NCBI RefSeq assembly: GCF_027922185.1 | Contig: NZ_BSFE01000002.1 | Coordinates: 62,001-126,000, forward strand | Length of the DNA stretch: 64,000 nt | Reading direction: 5' to 3' | DNA from: Maricaulis virginensis | GTDB lineage: Bacteria > Pseudomonadota > Alphaproteobacteria > Caulobacterales > Maricaulaceae | Part shown: piece by piece, positions 1 through 8,259 of the stretch | How positions within the stretch are numbered: the first letter of the stretch is position 1 | Layout of the letters: every line of letters starts with the position of its first letter | Position numbers and translations under genes: made by a program | The notes under the pieces: generated by a model | What the model saw: the letters and a program-made list of their open reading frames with translations, nothing else | The model's database searches: none | Told to the model about the DNA's origin: nothing

Positions 1-684
1 GCGCTGTCCAAGACCGCACATATCGTCACCGCCTACGGCGAGGAGCTCGACCAGCTGGCCGACGAACTCGCCCGCATGGGCGGCATGGTGGAGACCCAGC
101 TGGAAACAGCGCTTGCTGCCATTGTCCGCCGCGATGCCAGCCTCGTTGCCGGCGTGCGCGAGCGCGAGAAGCAGGTCAATGCCATGCAGGACGATGTCGA
201 AAAGCGCGTGCTGCGCCTTTTCGCGCTGCGCCAGCCGCTGGCCACCGATCTGCGCATGACGATCTCCGCGCTGAAGATCGCCAATGATCTCGAACGCGTC
301 GGCGATCTGGCCAAGAATATCGCCTACCGCGCGGAAGACCTGGCCGAATATGCACCGCTCTCCCTGCTCGACCAGGTCGAGCGGCTCGGCGCGATCGTCG
401 TGAAGCAGCTGCACGAAGTGCTCGATGCCCTGTCCTCGGCCGATGTCGAACCGGCAATCCGGGTCTGGCGCACCGATGACGAGGTCGACGAACGCTACAA
501 CGCGCTTGTGCGGCAGATGCTGATGAGCATGACCGAAGACCCGGGCCAGGTGGAGCCGGGTGTTCACATCCTTTTTGTGGCGAAGAATCTCGAACGTATC
601 GGCGACCACGCGACGAATGTCGCCGAGGCTGTGCACTTCATGGTGACGGCCGGGCCGCTCGAGGCGGACGACGCCAAATCTTGA
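1..684 (+). CDS. phoU: PhoU phosphate-signalling protein (5' partial)
   Basis: The frame is open from the first base, so the gene begins upstream; 227 residues and the stop are visible. PhoU is a cytoplasmic helical-bundle protein that links the Pst phosphate transporter to the PhoR kinase and keeps the Pho regulon off when phosphate is plentiful. The two repeated PhoU signatures are visible: DLRMTISALKIANDLERVGD with NIAYRAE in the first half, and HILFVAKNLERIGDHATNVAE in the second. The stop lies 25 bp before phoB on the same strand, the usual end of a pst-phoU-phoB operon. The only missing part is the N-terminus outside the window. Confidence 0.95.
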   Translation, partial: ALSKTAHIVTAYGEELDQLADELARMGGMVETQLETALAAIVRRDASLVAGVREREKQVNAMQDDVEKRVLRLFALRQPLATDLRMTISALKIANDLERVGDLAKNIAYRAEDLAEYAPLSLLDQVERLGAIVVKQLHEVLDALSSADVEPAIRVWRTDDEVDERYNALVRQMLMSMTEDPGQVEPGVHILFVAKNLERIGDHATNVAEAVHFMVTAGPLEADDAKS

Positions 685-709
685 TGACCTTGATCGTGGA
701 GACGGAACG

Positions 710-1399
710 ATGAAGCCTCAAGTTCTCGTGGTCGAAGACGAAGACGCCCTCGCCACCCTGTTGCAGTACAATCTGGAAAAGGAAGGTTATCAGGTCTCCG
801 TCGCCGGCGACGGCGAGGACGCCCTGATCCAGGCCGAGGAGACCACGCCGGACCTGGTGCTCGTCGACTGGATGCTGCCCAAGGTTTCCGGGATCGAGGT
901 GTGCCGCCGCCTGCGCGGCCGCCAGGAAACCGCCAATGTGCCGATCATCATGCTGACGGCGCGCGGCGAGGAGACCGACCGGGTACGCGGGCTCGATACC
1001 GGCGCTGACGACTATGTCGTGAAACCCTTCTCCATGACCGAGCTCTTTGCCCGTATCCGCGCCGTGCTGCGCCGGATCCGCCCGGGCCTTGCCGAGGATG
1101 TGATCACCGCCGGTGACATCACGATGGATCGCGTCGCGCACCGCGTGAAACGCTCCGACCGTGAAATCCATCTCGGGCCGACGGAATTCCGCCTGCTGGA
1201 CTATCTCATGCAGCATCCCGGCCGGGTTTTCTCGCGCGAACAATTGCTCGACGCGGTCTGGGGTTCGGATGTCTATGTCGAGGCCCGCACGGTGGACGTC
1301 CATGTCGGCCGCTTGCGCAAGGCGCTGAACACCAAGGAAGAGCGCGATCCCATCCGCACGGTGCGCTCGGCGGGCTACGCTTTCGACGTCAACGCCTGA
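710..1399 (+). CDS. phoB: PhoB phosphate regulon response regulator
   Basis: A 229-aa OmpR/PhoB-type response regulator. The receiver domain (about residues 4-118) shows the acidic pocket E9-D10, phospho-acceptor D53 in LVDWMLP, and the KPFSMTEL lysine motif. The C-terminal winged helix (about 130-227) contains LGPTEFRLLDYLMQHPGRVFS and the RTVDVHVGRLRKAL recognition region. Phosphorylated by PhoR, PhoB activates high-affinity phosphate uptake genes. Position directly after phoU supports PhoB rather than another OmpR-type regulator. The last 25 bp overlap the 3' end of the convergent LysR gene. Confidence 0.95.
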   Translation: MKPQVLVVEDEDALATLLQYNLEKEGYQVSVAGDGEDALIQAEETTPDLVLVDWMLPKVSGIEVCRRLRGRQETANVPIIMLTARGEETDRVRGLDTGADDYVVKPFSMTELFARIRAVLRRIRPGLAEDVITAGDITMDRVAHRVKRSDREIHLGPTEFRLLDYLMQHPGRVFSREQLLDAVWGSDVYVEARTVDVHVGRLRKALNTKEERDPIRTVRSAGYAFDVNA

Positions 1400-2286
1400 G
1401 CGTCCGCGTATTCGGCGACCAGAAAGTCGATGAGCGCGCGCACTTTCGGCGCGCGCTCGCGATGGGCGGGATAGACGGCATGAATATGCTGGTCGTCGAC
1501 ATGCCAGTCCGGCAGGAGGCGCTGCAGTCTGCCCCCGGCCAGTGGCGCACTGGCGACGAAATCCGGCAAAAGGACAATGCCGCAGCCCGCGATCGCCGCA
1601 GTGCACAGCGCAATCGAGTTATTGATGCGCTGATTGCCGCCGACGACAATCTCGACCGTCTCGCCGCCGCGCCGGAAGACCCAGCTGTTCGGCTGTGCCG
1701 CCATTGTGAAGACGAGGCAGTTGTGGCCGGTCAGCGCCTCGGGCGTCTCCGGCGTTCCGTGGCGGGCCAGATACGCGTCTGAAGCACACAAGAGGCGGTG
1801 CAGCGGCCGCAGGCGCCGCGCCTTCAGGCTTGAATCGGGCAGGGGGCCGCTGCCGCGCAGTGCCACATCGAACCCGTCCTCCAGAAGATCGGCCTGCCGG
1901 TCGTTGAACTCGATATCGAGGACCAGCTCCGGATAGCGCTGCTGGAAGCGCGGCAACCGCTCGGCCAGGTCCGTCAGTCCGAAGGACATGGGGGCGGAGA
2001 TGCGCAGCCGTCCCCGCGGCGACGCCGCGGACCCGCTGGCGGCCTCATCCGCGTGGGCAAGCGCTTCGAGGATCTCCACAGCCCGGTCGTAATAGGCCTG
2101 CCCGGTATCGGTGAGCCGGAGTTTGCGTGTTGTACGCACGAGGAGCTGGGCACCGAGTTCCGCCTCCAGAGCGCTGACGGTCTTGCTGACCCCGGCATTG
2201 GACAGATCGAGATCGCGCGCCGCTGCGCTGAACCCGTTCAGCTCCACCACACGGCGGAAGACCTGCAAGGCGCGAAACTTATCCAT
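1375..2286 (-). CDS. LysR-family transcriptional regulator
   Basis: A 303-aa regulator with an N-terminal winged HTH (about residues 1-60, FSAAARDLDLSNAGVSKTVSALE) and a LysR substrate-binding domain (about 90-295, starting RGRLRISAPMSFG). It belongs to the large CrgA/DsdC-like group of LysR proteins that usually control a divergent neighbour. The divergent gene is the cyclase-family protein at 2396, 109 bp away, followed by an exporter; these are its most likely targets. The 3' end overlaps phoB by 25 bp on the opposite strand. The inducer cannot be read from the sequence. Confidence 0.9.
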   Translation of the reverse strand: MDKFRALQVFRRVVELNGFSAAARDLDLSNAGVSKTVSALEAELGAQLLVRTTRKLRLTDTGQAYYDRAVEILEALAHADEAASGSAASPRGRLRISAPMSFGLTDLAERLPRFQQRYPELVLDIEFNDRQADLLEDGFDVALRGSGPLPDSSLKARRLRPLHRLLCASDAYLARHGTPETPEALTGHNCLVFTMAAQPNSWVFRRGGETVEIVVGGNQRINNSIALCTAAIAGCGIVLLPDFVASAPLAGGRLQRLLPDWHVDDQHIHAVYPAHRERAPKVRALIDFLVAEYADAQALTSKA

Positions 2287-2395
2287 TGTTTACTCCGGGT
2301 GAAAAGAGTTCTCGATCATGCCGTCTTTGTCTTCTTGTGTGAACGAATAAATACGGGAGCGCCGGATCGGTCCGGCGACAATCCCGGAGGACGAC

Positions 2396-3370
2396 ATGAG
2401 ACATTTCCTGATCGCCAGCCTGCTGGCCCCGCTGACAAGCTTCGCCCCGGCCATGGGCCAGGATACCGTCGGAACCAGCCCCTGGGGGCCGGATGACGAG
2501 CTCGGGCGCCTGAACCTCATGACCGACGAGAGCCGCGCCGCCATTCTCGGCCGGATCGCCGGCGGCCGTGCCTATGACCTGTCGGTCGAGTATTTCATCG
2601 GCATGCCCGGCTGGCACGCGGCCGGCGACCCCCGCTACCAGATATGGATGACCCACACGCCGCGAGGCACCGTGGTTGACGATCCGATGGGGGTGGGCGA
2701 GGCGCAGAACGGGCACGTCTCCTACACGGGTTCCGCGATCTCGATGTACACCCACACCGGCACGCATATCGATGCGCTCAACCATTTCGGTGTCGACGGC
2801 CGCATCTGGAATGGCTTCTCGGCCGACGAGTATCTCGGCGACCGCGGCTGGCAGGTGACCGGTGCTGAAACCATTCCGCCCATCGTCGCCCGCGGCGTGA
2901 TGATCGATGTCGCCGCGGCGCTGGGCGTTGACCGGCTGGAGGACGGTTATCGCATCACGCGTGCCGATCTGCAGCAGGCGCTGGAGCGCCAGGGCACGCC
3001 GCTGCGCGAAGGTGATGTGGTGCTGATCCGCACCGGCCGCATGCAGGACTATGAGACGGCGGCGCGCTATATGCACAATCCGCCGGGCCTGGGCATGGAT
3101 GCGGCGCGCTTCCTGGTCGAGGAGGGCGGTGCGATGATTGTCGGTGCCGACAATCTCAGCCTCGAAGCCTTCCCGTCCGAAGTGCCGGGCAATTATGTTC
3201 CGCTGCACACCTATCTGCTCGCCCGGCACGGCGTTCCGATCATGGAACTCGTCAATCTGGAAGGGCTCGCCCGGGACGGTGTCCACGAATTCGCATTCAT
3301 CGGCGGATCGCTGAAACTGCGCGGGGCCGATGCCGCGCCGATGCGTCCCGTCGCCCTGCCGGTGGAGTAG
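2396..3370 (+). CDS. Cyclase-family metal-dependent hydrolase, probably exported
   Basis: A 324-aa protein of the cyclase/kynurenine-formamidase-like family. The signature is visible as H120-T-G-T-H124-I-D126-A-L-N-H130, the metal-binding and catalytic cluster of this fold, and GDVVLIRTGR marks the later conserved strand. The first about 21 residues (MRHFLIASLLAPLTSFAPAM-GQ) read as a Sec signal peptide, which suggests a periplasmic enzyme. A strong GGAGG lies 8 nt before ATG. It starts a likely operon with the DMT exporter (4 bp gap) and the NAD(P)-binding protein. The substrate is unknown; kynurenine formamidase activity would be over-calling, since cytosolic KynB lacks a leader. Confidence 0.88.
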   Translation: MRHFLIASLLAPLTSFAPAMGQDTVGTSPWGPDDELGRLNLMTDESRAAILGRIAGGRAYDLSVEYFIGMPGWHAAGDPRYQIWMTHTPRGTVVDDPMGVGEAQNGHVSYTGSAISMYTHTGTHIDALNHFGVDGRIWNGFSADEYLGDRGWQVTGAETIPPIVARGVMIDVAAALGVDRLEDGYRITRADLQQALERQGTPLREGDVVLIRTGRMQDYETAARYMHNPPGLGMDAARFLVEEGGAMIVGADNLSLEAFPSEVPGNYVPLHTYLLARHGVPIMELVNLEGLARDGVHEFAFIGGSLKLRGADAAPMRPVALPVE

Positions 3371-3373
3371 TCC

Positions 3374-4261
3374 ATGCCACGCCTGTTCGACATTCTCCTG
3401 ACGGCGCTGGCGCCGGCGATCTGGGGCAGCACCTATCTGGTGACCACCCAGTGGCTGCCGGACGGATACCCCGTCACGCTCGCCCTGCTGCGGGCCCTGC
3501 CCGCCGGGTTCCTCCTGCTGCTGTTCGTGCGCCGACTGCCCGCCGGCGCCTGGTGGGGCCGGGCCTTCGTGCTCGGTGCGCTGAACTTCACCGTGTTCTG
3601 GATCTGCCTCTTCGTGGCGGCCTACCGCCTGCCCGGCGGGATCGCGGCGACGGTCGGTGCGGTCCAGCCGCTGATCGTGCTGGGCCTGGCCCGTCTGGCG
3701 CTGGGCACGGCCATCCGCCCGCTCGCGGTGATCGCGGCCGCCGGCGGACTGGCCGGCGTGGCCCTGCTCCTGGCATCGCCACAGGCCGGCTTCGACCCGG
3801 TCGGCGTCCTGGCAGCCCTGGGCGGTGCGGCATCTATGGCCACCGGGACCGTGCTGACCCGGCGCTGGGGGCCGCAGGTTCCGCTGCTCACCCTGACCGC
3901 GTGGCAGCTGACCGCGGGCGGAGTGTTGCTGCTGCCGCTCGCCCTCATCGTCGAACCGCCGCTTCCCGCGCTGGACGCCGGACACATAGCCGGCTTCGCC
4001 TATCTGGCCCTGATCGGTGCGGCGCTGACCTATGTCCTGTGGTTCCGCGGCATTGCCCGGCTGGGGCCGTCGGTCGCAACCATGCTCGGCTTTCTGAGCC
4101 CGGTCAGCGCGGTCGTGCTGGGCTGGGTGGTGCTGGGCGAGCGGCTGGATGCGATCCAGTTTGCCGGCGCCGCCCTGGTCCTGGCCAGTATCTGGCTCAG
4201 TCAGCGTGCCGCACGCACGCCGGCGGTGACGTTATCCGTAAAACAGGGAGGCACGGCATGA
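3374..4261 (+). CDS. EamA/DMT-superfamily transporter
   Basis: A 295-aa inner-membrane protein with about ten hydrophobic segments arranged as two EamA halves (about residues 8-135 and 145-280). N-terminal APAIWGSTYLVTT and late GFLSPVSAVVLGWVVLGERL are typical of RhaT/YdcZ-like drug/metabolite transporters, which move small metabolites or amino acids, usually outward. It begins 3 bp after the cyclase-family gene and its stop overlaps the next ATG (ATGA-like coupling at 4258-4261), so the three genes are probably cotranscribed and controlled by the divergent LysR. Substrate not determinable. Confidence 0.88.
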   Translation: MPRLFDILLTALAPAIWGSTYLVTTQWLPDGYPVTLALLRALPAGFLLLLFVRRLPAGAWWGRAFVLGALNFTVFWICLFVAAYRLPGGIAATVGAVQPLIVLGLARLALGTAIRPLAVIAAAGGLAGVALLLASPQAGFDPVGVLAALGGAASMATGTVLTRRWGPQVPLLTLTAWQLTAGGVLLLPLALIVEPPLPALDAGHIAGFAYLALIGAALTYVLWFRGIARLGPSVATMLGFLSPVSAVVLGWVVLGERLDAIQFAGAALVLASIWLSQRAARTPAVTLSVKQGGTA

Positions 4262-4902
4262 AACGGATTGCTGTATTTGGTGCGGCCGGGTCTGTCGGGC
4301 GCTGTGTCGTGAAAGAGGCGCTCGACCGGGGGCATGAGGTCACCGCTGTGGTGCGTAATCCTCAGCGGGCGGCCGGCTTGCCTGGGCTGGCCATTCCCGC
4401 CTTTGCCGAGGCGAGCGACGGGACGGCGATCCGCGCCGTGCTGCGCCACCAGGATGTGGCCGTGATGGCACTGCGTCCGCCGGCGGGCCGGGAAGCCGAA
4501 CTGGTCGGCTATACCCGCACCCTGCTCGACGCCGCCCTCGAGACCGGCGTGCCGGCCGTGGTCGTCGGCGGGGCGGCGAGCCTGCGCTTTCCCGACCAGC
4601 CGGCCTGGACCGTGCTGACCCGGCCGGGCTTCCTGCCCGATGCCGTGCGGCCCATCGCCCAGGCCTGCCACGCCCAGCGTCAAGCCGTGCTGTCCGAGGG
4701 CGGTGACGGCTGGTCACACATCTGTCCGCCCGCCAGCCTTGAACCGGGCCGGCGTACGGGTCGCTACCGGCTGGGAGCAGACATGCTGGTGACGGGAGAA
4801 GACGGCCGTTCGGCCATCTCGGTCGAGGACTTCGCCATTGCGATTGTCGATGAGGCCGAGAGCCACGCCCATGCCGGACGCAGTTTCACGGTCGGCTGGT
4901 AG
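4258..4902 (+). CDS. NAD(P)-binding NmrA/SDR-like protein
   Basis: A 214-aa Rossmann-fold protein. The dinucleotide motif G8-A-A-G11-S-V-G14 follows the first beta strand (KRIAVF), with HEVTAVVRNPQRA as the second strand and the cofactor-selecting arginine, the pattern of atypical SDR/NmrA-like proteins related to SDR a5. The ATG is chosen because a GGGAGG lies just upstream and the Rossmann strand begins at residue 2; the open frame extends much further 5' but that part is the transporter read in another frame. Probably a reductase or redox sensor acting with the two genes upstream. Substrate unknown. Confidence 0.85.
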   Translation: MKRIAVFGAAGSVGRCVVKEALDRGHEVTAVVRNPQRAAGLPGLAIPAFAEASDGTAIRAVLRHQDVAVMALRPPAGREAELVGYTRTLLDAALETGVPAVVVGGAASLRFPDQPAWTVLTRPGFLPDAVRPIAQACHAQRQAVLSEGGDGWSHICPPASLEPGRRTGRYRLGADMLVTGEDGRSAISVEDFAIAIVDEAESHAHAGRSFTVGW

Positions 4903-4917
4903 GCGTGGCGGGCGCTG

Positions 4918-5835
4918 TCAGCGCGTCCGCGGTGCGAGCGCGGCGTGGGCCGCCTCGCGCATGATGTCCGCGACCGCGTTGAAGCCGGTCGACAGGGGTG
5001 ATCCGGGCCGCCAGATCAGCGCGATATCGCGTTCGGCGCCCGGATCGTCGATCCGCCGGAAGACCAGGCTGTCATCGCGTTCGGCCTCGCAGCGGACATA
5101 GAGTTCCGGCAGCACGGCGACACCGGCGCCCAGCGCAGCCATATGGCGGATGGCATCCAGGCTGGTCCCTTCATAATCGGCCGGCAGATGCCCGCCCGAC
5201 CGTTCGGCCAGATCCGCGACCAGCCGGTTCAGGCGGTGACCGAGCGCCAGCGTCAGGAAGGCACGGCCGGACAGTTCGGCCAGGCCGACGGGCCCGCGTG
5301 TCTGTGCCAGCGGATCGTCGGGCGGGACGGCGATCCACAGGCGCTCGTGGAACAGGGCGGCGCTGGTACAGCCGGGATGATCCTCCGGCGCGGAAATGAC
5401 GACATCCATGCGCCCGTCGCTCAGGGCCTGGTTCAGCACCACGGAGGATTCTTCCCGGATCGACAGGCGAAGCTGGGGATAGCGCGCATGCAGGCGGGCC
5501 GTGCAGCGCGGTAGCAGGTAGGGACCGATCGTCGGCAGCACGCCGAGGCGGACCTGTCCGACCAGCCCGTCCCGGCCGTACTGGGCGAGCCGCTTGATAT
5601 CGGACATGGACTGCAGGACTTCGCGTGCGCGGGTCAGCAATTCGCGGCCGAGCGGTGTCGCGATCGCGCCATTCCGCCCCCGTTCGAACACTTTGAAGCC
5701 GAGATGGCTTTCCGCCTCGGCCACCTGCGCGGAGAGGCTGGGCTGGCTGACATGCATGCTGTGGGCGGCGCTGGAAAAGCGTCCGGTCTCGTCGATCGCG
5801 ACCAGGTATTCGAGCTGCCGGAAGGTCGGACGCAT
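4918..5835 (-). CDS. OxyR-like LysR-family regulator of the bicarbonate locus
   Basis: A 305-aa LysR regulator: HTH at about residues 1-60 (TFRQLEYLVAIDETGRFSSAA, HVSQPSLSAQVAEAE), then an OxyR/CbbR-like effector domain with GVLPTIGPYLLPR. The start at MRPTF is preferred because LysR proteins of this group begin right at this helix; an in-frame start 45 bp upstream is possible. The spaced cysteine pair that makes E. coli OxyR a peroxide sensor is not evident. It is divergent to the SbtA-type permease, 199 bp away, so it most likely responds to carbon status in the manner of CcmR/CbbR; that is inference. Confidence 0.88.
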   Translation of the reverse strand: MRPTFRQLEYLVAIDETGRFSSAAHSMHVSQPSLSAQVAEAESHLGFKVFERGRNGAIATPLGRELLTRAREVLQSMSDIKRLAQYGRDGLVGQVRLGVLPTIGPYLLPRCTARLHARYPQLRLSIREESSVVLNQALSDGRMDVVISAPEDHPGCTSAALFHERLWIAVPPDDPLAQTRGPVGLAELSGRAFLTLALGHRLNRLVADLAERSGGHLPADYEGTSLDAIRHMAALGAGVAVLPELYVRCEAERDDSLVFRRIDDPGAERDIALIWRPGSPLSTGFNAVADIMREAAHAALAPRTR

Positions 5836-6034
5836 ATATAGTTTTTTCCTAATGGAAGAACAGTATCCATATATTTCCACTCATTATGACCGCAGTCTAG
5901 AGCGTACCCACTCGCCTCTGCGCCGGCCTCACCTCCGGTCCCGAAGCCGCCGGTGCAGAGAATTGTCCGGCAACCGCCCCTTGCCCCCCCCCTCGCGGCG
6001 GTTGCCGGACTGATCTCATCAAAAGGATTGGGTT
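5836..6034. promoter_or_regulatory. Divergent promoter region, LysR / sbtA
   Basis: A 199-bp gap between divergent genes. The end next to the LysR gene (about 5838-5885) is strikingly AT-rich for this genome, with ATATAT sequence at both edges of the stretch, as expected for a LysR-type operator overlapping its own promoter. The sbtA end carries AAAGGA (about 6022-6027) seven bases before a TTG start. Operator half-sites were not resolved with certainty. Confidence 0.4.
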
Positions 6035-7003
6035 TTGGAACACGGCTCCATTGCGCTTGCGACGCTGGCCTCGCCGCCGGTCCTGTTCTTCGTTCTCGGA
6101 CTGGCCGCGGCGTTCATACGGTCCGACCTGAAATTCCCCGAAGCCTTTGCAAAGGGCCTGTCGCTCTTCCTGATCATGGCGATCGGCTTCAAGGGCGGGG
6201 CCGAAATGGCGCGCGCGAGCCTGGGTGACATCATCCCGGTCCTGCTGGCCGGGGTGGTTCTGTCGGCAGTCTTGCCGGCCCTCAGCTTCGGCCTCCTGCG
6301 CGCCACGACCTCGCTGCCACGGGTCGACATTGCCGCGATCGCCGCCCACTACGGATCGATATCCATCGTCACATTCATCGCCGCATCCGACGCCGCGCGC
6401 ATGCTGCAGCTGGAAACCGGCGGCGCCATGGTGGCGGTAGCAGCGGCGATGGAAGCGCCGGCCATCCTGACCGGTCTCCTGCTGGCCGGTGCTGCAGGGC
6501 GCAGCGGCGGCTTGCGGCTGGCCGAACCGTTGACCAATGGCTCGATCGTCCTTCTGCTGGGTGCCTTCGCCATCGGCTGGATCTCCGGTGAAACCGGGAT
6601 GGCGGCGGTCTCACCCCTGTTCGTCGACGCGTTCCGCGGTGTGCTGTGCCTGTTCCTGCTGGATATGGGGCTGATCGCCGGCCGGGGCCTTGTCGAGCAC
6701 GGTCGCAAGATGCGGCCGGGCGTGGTGCTGCACGGGCTCTACATGCCGCTCATCGCGGCGGGCATCGCCCTGGCCATCAGCCGCGGTCTCGGCCTGTCGC
6801 CCGGCAATGCGGCCTTGCTGATGACGCTTGCGGCATCGGCCTCCTACATCGCGGTGCCCGCTGCAATGCGGCTCGCCTTGCCGAAGGCGAGGCCGGCGCT
6901 GTCGCTCACCCTGTCCCTGGGCATCACCTTTCCGTTCAACCTGCTGATCGGAATTCCGCTCTATTTCACCACGGCGCAAATGGTTCCTGGAGGCGTGCAA
7001 TGA
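6035..7003 (+). CDS. sbtA: SbtA-type sodium-dependent bicarbonate permease
   Basis: A 322-aa membrane protein with about ten hydrophobic segments in two inverted halves, matching the SbtA/DUF897 bicarbonate transporter family: N-terminal SPPVLFFVLGLAAAFIRSDLKFPE and KGLSLFLIMAIGFKGG, central AAHYGSISIVTF, and C-terminal SASYIAVPAAMRLALPKA. SbtA imports bicarbonate with sodium across the inner membrane. The start is TTG with a good AAAGGA spaced 7 nt; no in-frame ATG fits the family N-terminus. It overlaps the next gene by ATGA, as sbtA-sbtB pairs do. Somewhat shorter than cyanobacterial SbtA, as usual for proteobacterial members. Confidence 0.9.
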   Translation: MEHGSIALATLASPPVLFFVLGLAAAFIRSDLKFPEAFAKGLSLFLIMAIGFKGGAEMARASLGDIIPVLLAGVVLSAVLPALSFGLLRATTSLPRVDIAAIAAHYGSISIVTFIAASDAARMLQLETGGAMVAVAAAMEAPAILTGLLLAGAAGRSGGLRLAEPLTNGSIVLLLGAFAIGWISGETGMAAVSPLFVDAFRGVLCLFLLDMGLIAGRGLVEHGRKMRPGVVLHGLYMPLIAAGIALAISRGLGLSPGNAALLMTLAASASYIAVPAAMRLALPKARPALSLTLSLGITFPFNLLIGIPLYFTTAQMVPGGVQ

Positions 7004-7299
7004 CGGGTTGGAAGACGTGTCTTCGTGTCGAGCTGGAAGTGGATGCGGTCCAGGTCGATCAGGTGGAAACGCGCATCGAGGCGCTGGGCGTCACGGGCTG
7101 GATCGTACTGTCGGCGCATTCCGGTCGAAGCGCTGACGGCCGATGGAGCCGGGCAGGCCAGGTCACCGCGTCCGGCCGGCGCATGCTGGTCGTCTTCACC
7201 ATCACCACGGCGCTGGCCGAAACGATCCGCGATGCCCTGCAGGACGAGATGGTGCGGCTGAACGGCGAGATCGTGACCTATCCGGTCATGACGCCCTGA
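7000..7299 (+). CDS. Small PII-like (SbtB-type) protein
   Basis: A 99-aa protein translationally coupled to sbtA (ATGA overlap at 7000-7003). It has a short alpha/beta layout with a GWIVLSAHSGRSADGRW stretch in the place of a PII T-loop and a second strand VVFTITTA. In cyanobacteria SbtB is a PII-like trimer that binds adenine nucleotides and regulates SbtA. Size, coupling and pattern support a SbtB/PII-like role; sequence similarity to canonical GlnB is weak, so the function is inferred mainly from context. A bidirectional terminator follows. Confidence 0.75.
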   Translation: MTGWKTCLRVELEVDAVQVDQVETRIEALGVTGWIVLSAHSGRSADGRWSRAGQVTASGRRMLVVFTITTALAETIRDALQDEMVRLNGEIVTYPVMTP

Positions 7300-7307
7300 A
7301 ACAAGCC

Positions 7308-7344
7308 AAAAAAGAGGGCGCACCGGGAAGGTGTGCGCCCTTTC
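7308..7344. terminator. Bidirectional terminator between sbtB-like gene and carbonic anhydrase
   Basis: Perfect 9-bp stem AGGGCGCAC (7315-7323) with GTGCGCCCT (7333-7341), 9-nt loop, A-run before it and TTT after it, so it can stop transcription from both sides of this convergent junction. Confidence 0.8.
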
Positions 7345-7363
7345 AAGGTGGGTGTCCGGAGCG

Positions 7364-8095
7364 TCAGTTGTCCAGCAGGACGTAGCGCCGATTGAGGGGC
7401 TGTGGCGGCCGGGCGTTCTCGCCGACAGTTTCGACAAAGGCGTCGATCTGGGCGTCCGAGACGCTGAGCGGGGTGGTGAACACCGTCCAGGACACGATTT
7501 CCGAGCAGGGCGGCGTGGTGAGCGAGCCCTCATAGCGGAAGGCGGCCTGGTCCTGCGGCAGCAGGGAGGCCAGGCTGACCGGCCCGTCGATCTCCTCGCG
7601 GTCGCCCGGTTCGCCGATGGCATCCCACAATGTGTCGACAGTGGCATGCGCCTCGCCGCGCTCGAACAACACGCCGACCACGGCAAGATCGCCCTCGCTG
7701 GCCGTCACAAAGTGGACTTCCAGCGGATAGGACTGTCCCTCCACCTAATGCTCGGATGCGGCATGGAAGTGGAACTGCAGGAGGTCGAAGCTGCGGCCGT
7801 TCAGCGACAGCTGCGCCGAGCCGGACGGGACGTGATAGGTCACGCCATGCGCACTGCGCTCGGCCTCGACACCGGAAACATCGGCGAAGTCGAGGACTGG
7901 CCGGACGCCGTCGGCAATAATGCCCGGAACCAGGTCGACCGGGCTTTGCTGCACACCCGCGCTGCACACGGCGAAATCGGGCGACAGCGCGCCCCAGTTC
8001 ACCGGTGCTCCGTCGCCGGCATAACCCCATTCGTCAGCCAGGGCGGTTCCGGCCGGAACCGTCGCGGCCAGCAAACCCGCAATCACATATTTCAT
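7364..8095 (-). pseudogene. Alpha-type carbonic anhydrase interrupted by in-frame TAG
   Basis: The locus reads as one alpha-carbonic anhydrase of 243 codons broken at codon 117 by TAG (7745-7747). Residues 1-20 form a signal peptide (MKYVIAGLLAATVPAGTALA), so the enzyme would be periplasmic. Zinc ligands H109 and H111 sit in LQFHFHAASEH just before the stop; the third ligand (H128 in PLEVHFV) and the PPCSEIVSW motif with its disulfide cysteine lie after it in the same frame. The truncated 116-aa product would lack a zinc ligand. It faces the sbtA-sbtB pair, giving a carbon-uptake theme. A point nonsense mutation, a base-call error or TAG readthrough would all look like this. Confidence 0.88.
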
Positions 8096-8259
8096 GGCGT
8101 CTCCTTTGTCTTGAGCCGCTGAGGATTTGGGGCCTGTCTTCCATGCCTTCTAATTCAAAAATACCGTCAATATGATAGTTAAAACCTATGAAACGAATGA
8201 TGCGGATCGTGAGAGGCTGTGATCAGGACCGGGCGCGGCCGCCGGTCAGGGGAGACACG

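Noticed and set aside
2279..3985. 568-codon frame on the minus strand under the cyclase and DMT genes
   Set aside because: Low-complexity Arg/Gln/Gly translation; the plus-strand genes carry all recognisable motifs.
3451..4257. Long N-terminal extension of the NmrA-like protein
   Set aside because: The upstream frame is an Arg/Pro/Gly-rich shadow of the DMT transporter; the ATG at 4258 has its own ribosome-binding site.
7745..7747. TAG as pyrrolysine or reassigned codon
   Set aside because: RF1 is intact in the window and many genes here use TAG as a normal stop (for example rtcB region genes, argD, hslO).
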